The notes beneath the pieces were generated by a model. The model saw only the letters and a program-made list of their open reading frames with translations, ran no database searches and was not told the DNA's origin. A DNA stretch of 64,000 nt from Pseudomonadota bacterium (GTDB taxonomy: Bacteria > Pseudomonadota > Gammaproteobacteria > Burkholderiales > Burkholderiaceae_F). The stretch spans positions 248,001-312,000 of the forward strand of contig JAKOQB010000005.1 in the NCBI GenBank assembly GCA_029778535.1, read 5' to 3'. A program made the position numbers and the translations under genes. Positions 52,254 through 59,676 of this stretch are shown piece by piece (position 1 is the stretch's first letter; every line of letters starts with the position of its first letter).

Positions 52254-53714
52254 ATGACGTTGCGCAGCAAGGTCGTACGGGGCTCGGCATGGGTCGTGGC
52301 ATTTCGCTGGGTCGCGCGCCTGCTCGGGCTGATCAACGTCGCGGTCATCGCGCGCATCCTGAGTCCCACGGACTTCGGCCTCGTGGCGATGGCGATGCTC
52401 GTGCTGAGCTTCATCGAGGCATGGCTGGCCTTCGGTCTCGAGAACGCGTGCGTGCAGCGCCGCGATCTCACGCGTGAGCACCTCGACACCGCATGGTCGA
52501 TGCGGCTGATCCAGGGAACCGTGGTGACGCTGCTGATCGCGGCCGCCGCGCCGCTCGCCGCGCTGTATTTCCGCGAACCGCGCGTCACCGTGCTGATCCT
52601 GATTCTGTGCACCGGCATATTCATCGCAAGCCTCGGCAACATCGGTATCGTGCTGTTCCGGCGCGACATGGACTTTCAGTCGGAATTCAAGCTGCAGGTC
52701 GCGGCGAAGGTGCTCGCGTTCGTGATCGGCCTCGGTGCGGCGCTCTGGCTGCGCAATTACTGGGCGCTCGTGATCGGGATCCTGTCGGGCGTGATCGCGA
52801 ACACGGTGCTCAGCTACGCGATGCATCCGTTCCGGCCGCGCTGGGACCTGTCGCGCTGGCGCGAACTGTGGAGCTTTTCCCAGTGGATGTTCGTGGTGAA
52901 CATCGCGCAGTTCGCCGAATCGCGCGCGGACGAGGCGCTGATCGGCCGGCTCGGCTCGGCCGGCGACCTCGGCCTGTACGTCGTCGCGTCGGACCTGGGT
53001 CAGCTGCCGGTCAACGAGATCGCCGCTCCGGTGAACCGTGTGCTGTTTCCGGCCTACGCGGCCGTGCAGGACGATCCGGAGCGCCTGCGCGGCGCGTATC
53101 TGCGCACGCTCGAGGCCGTCGCGTCGGTCACGGTGCCGGCTGGCATCGGATTGGCGCTTGTCGCCGCGCCCGCGGTCGCGGTCGTACTCGGCGCCAAGTG
53201 GCTGCCCGCGACCGGCATCCTGGCGCTGATCGCGCTGTTCGCCGTCTGCCGTAGTCTGGCGACGATCTGCACCAGTCTGCAGCTTGCGCTCGGGCGACCG
53301 CAGACGGCGGCCATGCTGTCGTGGCTGGGGCTGGCGCTGTTTCTGGTGCTGGCGATTCCGCTGGGTCTGAAGGAGGGTGCGCTGGGCGTGGCGACGGCGA
53401 AGCTGGGGGCCGGACTGATCGCCACGCTCGCGAGCTTCGCGACGGTAATCAGGCAGAGTCCGGTCACCGCGGTGGACATCGCCCGCTCGCTGTTGCGCCC
53501 GGTTGGCGCCGCCGCGCTGATGGCGCTCGTGGTTTGGAACCTCCCGGACCTTCGGGACTGGGGGCCGGCGGCCGAACTGGTGCTCAAGGTGGCGGCGGGA
53601 GCGATCGTCTATGGCACATCGACCCTCGCGCTGTGGATCGCGATGGGACGTCCCGACGGTCCCGAAACGATCGCGCTCGGCATCGCGAGGAGGATCGCGA
53701 GCATTCCTGGCTGA
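52254..53714 (+). CDS. Wzx-type lipopolysaccharide/polysaccharide flippase
   Basis: A 486-residue membrane protein of the polysaccharide transporter branch of the MOP superfamily (WzxC-like). About 12-14 transmembrane helices; MTLRSKVVRGSAWVVAFRWV at the N-terminus and ARILSPTDFGLVAMAMLVL near 34-52 are typical, as is GLYVVASDLGQLPVNEIAAPVNRVLFPAYA. It flips lipid-linked repeats across the inner membrane. It is the last gene of the contiguous plus-strand run; a 190-base gap follows. No Wzy polymerase is next to it. Confidence 0.93.
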   Translation: MTLRSKVVRGSAWVVAFRWVARLLGLINVAVIARILSPTDFGLVAMAMLVLSFIEAWLAFGLENACVQRRDLTREHLDTAWSMRLIQGTVVTLLIAAAAPLAALYFREPRVTVLILILCTGIFIASLGNIGIVLFRRDMDFQSEFKLQVAAKVLAFVIGLGAALWLRNYWALVIGILSGVIANTVLSYAMHPFRPRWDLSRWRELWSFSQWMFVVNIAQFAESRADEALIGRLGSAGDLGLYVVASDLGQLPVNEIAAPVNRVLFPAYAAVQDDPERLRGAYLRTLEAVASVTVPAGIGLALVAAPAVAVVLGAKWLPATGILALIALFAVCRSLATICTSLQLALGRPQTAAMLSWLGLALFLVLAIPLGLKEGALGVATAKLGAGLIATLASFATVIRQSPVTAVDIARSLLRPVGAAALMALVVWNLPDLRDWGPAAELVLKVAAGAIVYGTSTLALWIAMGRPDGPETIALGIARRIASIPG

Positions 53715-53858
53715 ACTGGCTGAACGAGTTCGGCGAACGGCCGGTCGCGCCGGCCTCTCCACGCCGTATTTGCGCGAGCCATGCCGGATTGCTGGCGCGA
53801 GCGCGTCCATCGCTGTCATCTCCATGATATTTTGATTTCGCGCTCTATCGGCCAAACG

Positions 53859-53880
53859 CGCCGCCGCGACCGCGGCGGCG
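53859..53880 (+). other. Perfect GC-only hairpin in the leader of the next gene
   Basis: CGCCGCCGCG (53859-53868) and CGCGGCGGCG (53871-53880) are exact inverted copies separated by two bases, ending 24 bases before the ATG at 53905. An A-rich stretch, not a T-tract, follows, so it is not a terminator for the flippase unit; it would lie in the 5' leader of the following gene. The rest of the 53715-53904 spacer shows AT-rich GATATTTTGAT near 53826 as the only promoter-like stretch. Confidence 0.5.
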
Positions 53881-53904
53881 TGAAGAAAAACCGACCGTCA
53901 CGAA

Positions 53905-54522
53905 ATGCTCGACGCACGATCCCGAGAGCTCCTGCTGTTCGCCATCTTTACGCTGTCCGGCGCGGCCGCGCTCGTCTACCAGGTGTGCTGGCAGCGCCTG
54001 CTGTTCGGCGCGTTCGGTGTCGACGTCGAATCGATCACGATCATCGTGTCGACCTTCATGCTCGGCCTCGGCTGCGGCGCGCTGATCGGCGGCAAGCTCG
54101 CCGACCGGTATGACGATCAGATCATCAACCTGTTCGTCGCAGCGGAGCTGGCGATCGGATCGTTCGGACTCGCCAGCCCGTGGCTGATTTCCGCGCTCGG
54201 ATCCGAGTTCGTCCGCTCTTCGCTCGCGACGATTTCCGTCGCCAACTTTTTGCTGCTGCTGATTCCGACGACGTGCATGGGCGCAACCCTGCCGATGCTG
54301 GTCGCCTACTGCGTTCGCAGTTCGGGCAATGTCGGCGTGTCCGTCGGCGCGCTGTACGAGGCCAACACGCTGGGCGCCGCCGCAGGGGCGCTGGTTTCAG
54401 GCCTCGTGCTCTTCGTCGTATTGCCCCTCGATCGCGTCATCTACCTCGCCGCGCTTGCCAATTTCACGGTGGCCGCGCTGGCGTTCTTCGTTGTTCGGCA
54501 GCGACGGGAAGCGGCAGCGTGA
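53905..54522 (+). CDS. Membrane N-terminal half of a fused spermidine-synthase-like protein
   Basis: A 205-residue protein with about six transmembrane helices and no soluble domain. The stretch FTLSGAAALVYQVCWQRLL then STFMLGLGCGALIGGKLADR is the start of the membrane part found in large fused spermidine-synthase-like proteins. Its last four bases (GTGA) overlap the GTG of the next gene, which carries the second six-helix half and the methyltransferase-like domain. Either a natural gene split with translational coupling or a frameshift in a single gene; the two frames differ. The whole would be one transporter-like membrane enzyme. Confidence 0.78.
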   Translation: MLDARSRELLLFAIFTLSGAAALVYQVCWQRLLFGAFGVDVESITIIVSTFMLGLGCGALIGGKLADRYDDQIINLFVAAELAIGSFGLASPWLISALGSEFVRSSLATISVANFLLLLIPTTCMGATLPMLVAYCVRSSGNVGVSVGALYEANTLGAAAGALVSGLVLFVVLPLDRVIYLAALANFTVAALAFFVVRQRREAAA

Positions 54523-56066
54523 TCTGGTTTCCGCGCTTTCTTTCGTTCTCGACCGGCTTCCTGAGCCTGAGCCAGGAGATCCTGTGGATTCGGCTCGCGA
54601 GCTTCGCGTACAAGGGCGTGCCGCACGTCTTCGCGTTCACGCTCGGCATGTACCTGCTCGGCATCATGCTGGGCGCCGCCGTCGGCAAGCTGTATTGCCG
54701 GCGCGATGGAGATCTGGTCGCCATTTCGGGCTGGATCCTCGCACTGGCTGCCGTGGCCGACGCGGTCCTGCCGTGGCTGTTCGTGCTGTCGCTGCGTGGC
54801 GGCTGGTTGGCGGGGCTGGTCGTGCTGTCGGTCGCGCTCGTCGCGACGGCGGCGTTCAAGAGCGCCGTGTTCCCGATCGCGCATCACCTCGGGTCCTCGC
54901 GCCGGCGCGGCGAGGTCGGCTCGTCGGTATCGAAGGTCTACTTCTCAAATATCATCGGATCCACGCTCGGTCCCTTGGTCACGGGTTTCGTTCTGCTCGA
55001 CATCGTCTCTCTGCAGCAGAGCCTCGCCCTGATGGTTGCGGGGACGCTCCTCGTGTCGATGAGCTGCTTTCTCGTCGTCGGCGCGCGCCGGGCCGCGCTG
55101 GCCGCGGCGGCGGCGCTCGCGCTCATCGTGGCAGTGCTGCCGATCGCACCCGGGCAACTCGTCACGCAGGCCGCTCTGGCCACGAGCCGGTACCGTGGCC
55201 CGATCACCGCGCTGATCGAGAACCGGCATGGGATCATTCATCTGCAGGCCAGGGAGGGTTCGGATACGGAAACCGTTTTCGGCGGCAATGCCTATGACGG
55301 CACGTTCAACACCGATCCGATCGTCGATGACAACCTGATCACGCGGATGTACGTGTCAATCGCGCTTCACCCGGGGCCGAAGCGGGCCCTGATGATCGGC
55401 CTCAGTGGCGGCGCCTGGACGCGCGCGCTGCTGGCGGTTCCGGGGCTCGAGCGCGTGGACGTGGTGGAGATCAATTCGGGTTATCTGAAGCTGCTCGACG
55501 AGCGGCCGCGGTTGCCGGAGTTGCTGAACGATGCGCGCGTCGTGATTCACGTCGACGACGGGCGGCGCTGGCTGAAGCGCCACCCGGACGAACGATTCGA
55601 CCTGATCATCATGAACACGACGTTCCACTGGCGTGCTTACGCGAGCCTGCTGCTGGGGGAGGATTTCGTCCGGCTGGCCCGCTCGCATCTGAACGTCGGC
55701 GGGATCTTCGCGTTCAACGGAACCGGCTCGGCCGACGCGTTCAAGACGGCCGCGAGCGTCTTCCCGCATGTGTTCCGGCACCGGTCATTCGTGATCGCGA
55801 GCGACGCGGATCTGGCAGCCCAGCAGCCATACCTTCGCGAGCGACTCGCCGGTTTCAACTGGTCGGGCATGCCGTTGTTCCGCACGGGAGATCAGAAGGT
55901 CGAAAGCAAGCTGGACTCGATGATTGCGGAGCTGGCCCGCTTCGACGAGGACGAGATGTCGCGACAGGTCGCGCGTCCGCTGCGTGTCATTACAGAGAAG
56001 AACATGATCTCGGAGTATCGCTACGGCGCGTACTATCAGGGGCTGTTTGCCAGAGGATGGCCGTAG
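54519..56066 (+). CDS. Membrane-anchored spermidine-synthase-like protein, C-terminal part
   Basis: A 515-residue protein with six to seven transmembrane helices (about 1-215) and a C-terminal SpeE-like Rossmann domain (about 230-480). GFLSLSQEILWIRLASF then FAFTLGMYLLGIMLGAAVG repeats the pattern of the preceding small membrane protein, so the pair encodes two homologous halves. The methyltransferase fold is seen in ALMIGLSGGAWTRALL, VDVVEINSGYLKLLDE and HVDDGRRWLKRH. The spermidine-synthase catalytic D-S/T-x-D segment is replaced by IIMNTTFHW, so polyamine synthesis is unlikely. GTG 54519 overlaps the previous stop. Position after the flippase hints at a surface role. Confidence 0.82.
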   Translation: MIWFPRFLSFSTGFLSLSQEILWIRLASFAYKGVPHVFAFTLGMYLLGIMLGAAVGKLYCRRDGDLVAISGWILALAAVADAVLPWLFVLSLRGGWLAGLVVLSVALVATAAFKSAVFPIAHHLGSSRRRGEVGSSVSKVYFSNIIGSTLGPLVTGFVLLDIVSLQQSLALMVAGTLLVSMSCFLVVGARRAALAAAAALALIVAVLPIAPGQLVTQAALATSRYRGPITALIENRHGIIHLQAREGSDTETVFGGNAYDGTFNTDPIVDDNLITRMYVSIALHPGPKRALMIGLSGGAWTRALLAVPGLERVDVVEINSGYLKLLDERPRLPELLNDARVVIHVDDGRRWLKRHPDERFDLIIMNTTFHWRAYASLLLGEDFVRLARSHLNVGGIFAFNGTGSADAFKTAASVFPHVFRHRSFVIASDADLAAQQPYLRERLAGFNWSGMPLFRTGDQKVESKLDSMIAELARFDEDEMSRQVARPLRVITEKNMISEYRYGAYYQGLFARGWP

Positions 56067-56165
56067 CATGTCCCGGCCGGGACCGATGATCTTGCATCTT
56101 CGGGCACCGATGAGTCGTTCCGGCCTCTGATAAGGATCGCCGGCCCTTGGAGGGAGGTGCCAAAG

Positions 56166-57884
56166 TTGACCGCGGCCGCACGTCCGATTCATGAGCCTGA
56201 CGGCAAGCGTGCACGGGCGGCAAGGTGGCTGCGCCGGCTGCATGTCGGGGCGGCCACTGCGGGTGCCGCTGCGATTCTGGCGATCACATTCCTCGAAGGC
56301 GGACCTTGGCAAACACGGAGCTTCACGGCCGCCGCTTACGGGTACCTGTTCGCGGCGCTTTGCCTGCTGACCGGGCGGTGGTACTTCTCGGCCATTGCAG
56401 CCGCCGCTATGCCGGTCCTGGTGTTCGTCATTTCGAGGATCAAACATCAGCTACTCGGAGAGCCGCTTCTCTTTTTCGACCTCGTCTACCTCATGCGCTC
56501 CAACTTTCTCGAACTGATGCGCAACGATCTGCGCATCGGAGCGGCGGTGGTGGCAGCGGCGGTCGTGCTGATCGCGTGTTTCGCCGTGTCCTGGCGCCTC
56601 GACCGGCGCCGCAGTCGCAGCATTCGCGTCGTCGGGCCGATCGTTGTCGCGTCGTCCGGGCTCGTGCTGATCAGCTATCCCCAGCTTCAGCGGTTCGACG
56701 AGATGGATCTGATTTCGTGGAACCACCGGGTTGCCACGTTTGCACTTTCGGCCACGCGAACCGGAAGCCGGCTCGAACCTCGACCCGCAGGTCTTCAGCA
56801 TGTGCCGGTGCCGCACGACGTCACCGGCAGTGTCAATCCAAATTCGTTCCCGGACATCATCATCGTGCTGGAAGAATCGACGTTCGATTTCCGCGAACTC
56901 GCTACCGCCGCAGTCGCCCGCCAGCCCTGGATTACCGAATTCTTCGAGCCGAACGGAGGCAAGCACGGCCGTTTGCGTGTCCATACGTTCGGCGGACAGA
57001 CCTGGCTGGCCGAGTTCGCGCTCTTGACCGCGATTCCCCACACGGCGTTTGGTCCCAACGGCAATTACGCGCCATATCAACTCGAGGGACGGATCAAGGC
57101 CAGCGTTCCGCGGTACCTGCACCAGTTCGGCTACCGGACGATGGCGGTCTATCCCACCCGCGGGTCGTTCGTGAACGGCCGTCGCTTCTATCGCAGCATC
57201 GGCTTCGATGACTTTGTGGACCCATCGGATCTCGCGCCGCCGCGCAGTTGGGACTGGCGCACGACTGATGACGAGATACTGAGCGCGGCGCTCGATGTGC
57301 TGGCGACGAGAAGAACGGGAGACACCGGGCCGGGCTTCTTGATCGTGCTCACCATCAATCAGCACGGCCCGCATCCGCGCACTCCAGCGGGCGAGGCGCT
57401 GGCCGACGCGTTCAATCCCGGGCGGGTTCCGTCGGAATCAGCGGCGGCCTTCGGCGAATATTTCTCGCGGTTCCAGCACAGCGCGACAGCGTTGAGTTCG
57501 CTGGTCACCGCGTATCGAGCCGGATTTCCGGGGCGACCGGCGCTGATTCTTCACTTCGGGGATCACCATCCGTCCCTGTCGAAGGAGACGCTTCCGCAAA
57601 GCGAGCTGGACACCGTCGTCCCGAAAGCGTTGATGCAGACCTACTACGCGATGATTCCCATCAACTTCGAACTCAAGCCATCGCCGCTGGATGCATTGCC
57701 GGAACTGGATATCGCGATGCTTCCGGCGCACCTCCTGGCAAGCGCTGGCCTGCCGCTGGACGATGTCTGGACGTTGCGAACGAAGCTGGCTGCGCAGTGC
57801 CAAGGGCTTTACGCAGACTGCACGAGTCCGACCAAGACCGAACTGCACGGCCTGCTGCTGAGCCGCGGGCTGGTGCTCGATTAG
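56166..57884 (+). CDS. LtaS-like phosphoglycerol transferase / sulfatase-family membrane protein
   Basis: A 572-residue protein with four to five N-terminal transmembrane helices (about 1-175) and a periplasmic alkaline-phosphatase-superfamily domain. The lipoteichoic-acid-synthase catalytic residues are all recognisable: E236/E237 in VLEESTFDF, T279 in GGQTWLAEF (LtaS GKTSDAEF), and D466-H467 in FGDHHPSL. LtaS-like enzymes in Gram-negatives (OpgB, EptA relatives) add phosphoglycerol or phosphoethanolamine to glycans or lipids. The start is TTG 56166, because GGGAGG lies eight bases upstream; a GTG at 56157 overlaps that site. It is followed by convergent lipoprotein genes. Confidence 0.82.
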   Translation: MTAAARPIHEPDGKRARAARWLRRLHVGAATAGAAAILAITFLEGGPWQTRSFTAAAYGYLFAALCLLTGRWYFSAIAAAAMPVLVFVISRIKHQLLGEPLLFFDLVYLMRSNFLELMRNDLRIGAAVVAAAVVLIACFAVSWRLDRRRSRSIRVVGPIVVASSGLVLISYPQLQRFDEMDLISWNHRVATFALSATRTGSRLEPRPAGLQHVPVPHDVTGSVNPNSFPDIIIVLEESTFDFRELATAAVARQPWITEFFEPNGGKHGRLRVHTFGGQTWLAEFALLTAIPHTAFGPNGNYAPYQLEGRIKASVPRYLHQFGYRTMAVYPTRGSFVNGRRFYRSIGFDDFVDPSDLAPPRSWDWRTTDDEILSAALDVLATRRTGDTGPGFLIVLTINQHGPHPRTPAGEALADAFNPGRVPSESAAAFGEYFSRFQHSATALSSLVTAYRAGFPGRPALILHFGDHHPSLSKETLPQSELDTVVPKALMQTYYAMIPINFELKPSPLDALPELDIAMLPAHLLASAGLPLDDVWTLRTKLAAQCQGLYADCTSPTKTELHGLLLSRGLVLD

Positions 57885-57900
57885 GTCGTCGCGCGCGACG
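57885..57900. repeat. 16-base perfect palindrome after the LtaS-like stop
   Basis: GTCGTCGC followed by GCGACGAC, a perfect palindrome beginning right after the stop codon of the phosphoglycerol transferase and 27 bases before the convergent lipoprotein stop. No T-tract follows on either strand. It may be a weak bidirectional terminator stem or a protein-binding site. Confidence 0.4.
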
Positions 57901-57926
57901 ACGAGAAACGCAGAATAGAATCGGCT

Positions 57927-59654
57927 TCAGCCAAGCCCGATACGCACGATGCGCCTGCCCGCATTGTCCGGCGGGTAGTGCAAGCCGTTTGCCTGCACGA
58001 ATGTCCGCGCATCCTGCGCCCAGTTGCTCACACGCAAGCTGCCGATCAACCAGATCTCGTTTCGCGATTCAACGGCCACCATCGTGCCCAACGAGTTCGG
58101 CCAGTCGTGATCGGTCGGCGGACTATGCGTCGACCAGACGCCTGTCGCAGGGTCGTACAACGTGATCCATGGGTCGGTCCCGATCTTCAGCCAGCCGTCG
58201 GGCCCGCACGCCAGTTTTCCATTCAGCGAGCGCATTTGCCGCCCCTGCCCCGGCGTCAGCGGATCGATCGGATACGAGTCGGAGAGCGGCCCGTCCCAGG
58301 CGCGAAGCCACCAGTTCTGCTGCGCAGGGTACGGAATCCACTTTGTCGCCAGCGTGTCGATATTGATGGCAATGATCGCGGAGTAGAGAAATGTGTCGCC
58401 GGTCGACGTATTGCCCCGGTAATTTGGCGTCACTCCGGAGTAACTGGCGAGCATCGGGAAATAGAACCAGCGCCCGACGATTGCGCACGAGCCCTTGTTC
58501 CATGCGTCGTTGGCGCCGGTCGCTCCACTCGGAACTCCCATGTCCCTCCAAAGGATCGAAGTGGAGAGCTTGGTCCAGGAGTGCTTGCCGTTGCTGGGGA
58601 CACATGAAAACTTCAGCAACTGCAGATTGAACTTCTTAGCGGTGTTGTCGACGGTCGTGGCTACGACGTAGATCGCATCGGTGACCGGATCGTAGGCAGA
58701 GTCATTCGGCCGGCCGTATCCCTTCGCGTCGATCGAGCCTGACACCGGAACGTCGATCTCGAGCCGATCCTGATTCGGCAGGCTCCATCCGTTGCCGTAA
58801 CGGATGCCGTTGGTGTGAAGTCCAGGCAGCTTCCACTTGAACATTGCCGGGTACCCGGGATACTGCCCTGCGGACTCACCCTTGTAGGTGGTCGTGTAAC
58901 CGACCGTGCAGGGCCCCATCCAGAAGTCGCCGCGCTTGTCGACAACCCAGCCCAGCGCGTCCGGCGAGTACGGTCCGCGCTCGGGCAGCGAACCGCCACC
59001 CGGATTGCCGGGACCGAAGTATCCGGTCGTCCCGTTCCACGGGTAGTTGTGATAGGCGTTCTGGGCGAGTTCCCATTCGATTACGCCGGAGGAGATCGCC
59101 GCAGCGCTGATCTCCGCCCTCCACAAGTCCTGGCGACCGTCGTACCCATAGGGGTCGTCCGCAGGATTGGGAGGAAAGCCAGACACTCCGGCTCCGAACG
59201 GCCAGCCCTGAAAGTCACCGCTGGCGTGGTACAGGTAACCGTTGTACTCAACGATGCGCTGGTGCTTGATGTTGACCCAGTAGTTGGCGCCGGCGCCGAG
59301 CCCGTACAGCGACGGGTTCTTGATTTGCGTGTTCAAGTAGGCGACGCCCGACAGGACCGGACCCGGCGGCGGTGCCGGTGCGGGTGCCGGTGCTGGACTC
59401 GGTGCCGGCGCAGGTGCCGGTGCGGGTGCAGGTGCCGGTGCGGGTGCCGGTGCGGGTGCAGGTGCCGGTGCGGGCGCGGGGGACGGCGCAGGCGCGGGTG
59501 CTGGCGCAGGTGAGGGCGCGGGCGCAGGCCCCGGGGCCGGTGGGGGCGCCGTTGGCGGCAGTACTTCGCTCGTTCCTGCGCTGCCGCCGCAGCCGATCAG
59601 CCCAACACTGCCCGCGCCGACGAGCGCGCTACGCAGAAATCTTCTTCGATCCAT
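57927..59654 (-). CDS. Tat-exported lipoprotein with Pro-Ala linker and propeller-like domain, copy 2
   Basis: A 575-residue protein. The N-terminus MDRRRFLRSALVGAGSVG carries a twin-arginine motif and ends in the lipobox LIGC, so it is probably a Tat-exported lipoprotein. A linker of about 60 residues consists almost only of Pro-Ala pairs with a few Ser and Gly. The C-terminal domain (about 100-575) is rich in W, Y, G, D and N with repeats such as YVVATTVDNT, WFYFPMLASY, KWIPYPAQQNWW and LTPGQGRQM, suggesting a secreted beta-propeller. No family is recognised. Same architecture as its upstream neighbour but little sequence identity beyond the signal. ATG 59654 with GGGGAAG upstream. Confidence 0.75.
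   Translation of the reverse strand: MDRRRFLRSALVGAGSVGLIGCGGSAGTSEVLPPTAPPPAPGPAPAPSPAPAPAPAPSPAPAPAPAPAPAPAPAPAPAPAPAPAPSPAPAPAPAPPPGPVLSGVAYLNTQIKNPSLYGLGAGANYWVNIKHQRIVEYNGYLYHASGDFQGWPFGAGVSGFPPNPADDPYGYDGRQDLWRAEISAAAISSGVIEWELAQNAYHNYPWNGTTGYFGPGNPGGGSLPERGPYSPDALGWVVDKRGDFWMGPCTVGYTTTYKGESAGQYPGYPAMFKWKLPGLHTNGIRYGNGWSLPNQDRLEIDVPVSGSIDAKGYGRPNDSAYDPVTDAIYVVATTVDNTAKKFNLQLLKFSCVPSNGKHSWTKLSTSILWRDMGVPSGATGANDAWNKGSCAIVGRWFYFPMLASYSGVTPNYRGNTSTGDTFLYSAIIAINIDTLATKWIPYPAQQNWWLRAWDGPLSDSYPIDPLTPGQGRQMRSLNGKLACGPDGWLKIGTDPWITLYDPATGVWSTHSPPTDHDWPNSLGTMVAVESRNEIWLIGSLRVSNWAQDARTFVQANGLHYPPDNAGRRIVRIGLG
59370..59555 (-). repeat. Degenerate GGTGCC/GGCGCA hexamer repeat coding for Pro-Ala
   Basis: A run of six-base units on the plus strand (GGTGCC, GGTGCG, GGCGCA variants) that on the minus strand encodes the Pro-Ala linker of the lipoprotein. 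Low complexity and likely to vary in length by slipped replication. Confidence 0.8.
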
Positions 59655-59676
59655 TGCTTGTGTCTTCCCCACTTCT

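Noticed and set aside
54519-56066. Annotation as a polyamine-forming spermidine synthase
   Set aside because: The catalytic Asp-containing segment is missing and the protein is membrane-anchored.
57885-57900. Palindrome as a bidirectional terminator
   Set aside because: Stem is strong but no T-tract follows on either side, so termination is not supported; kept only as a repeat.
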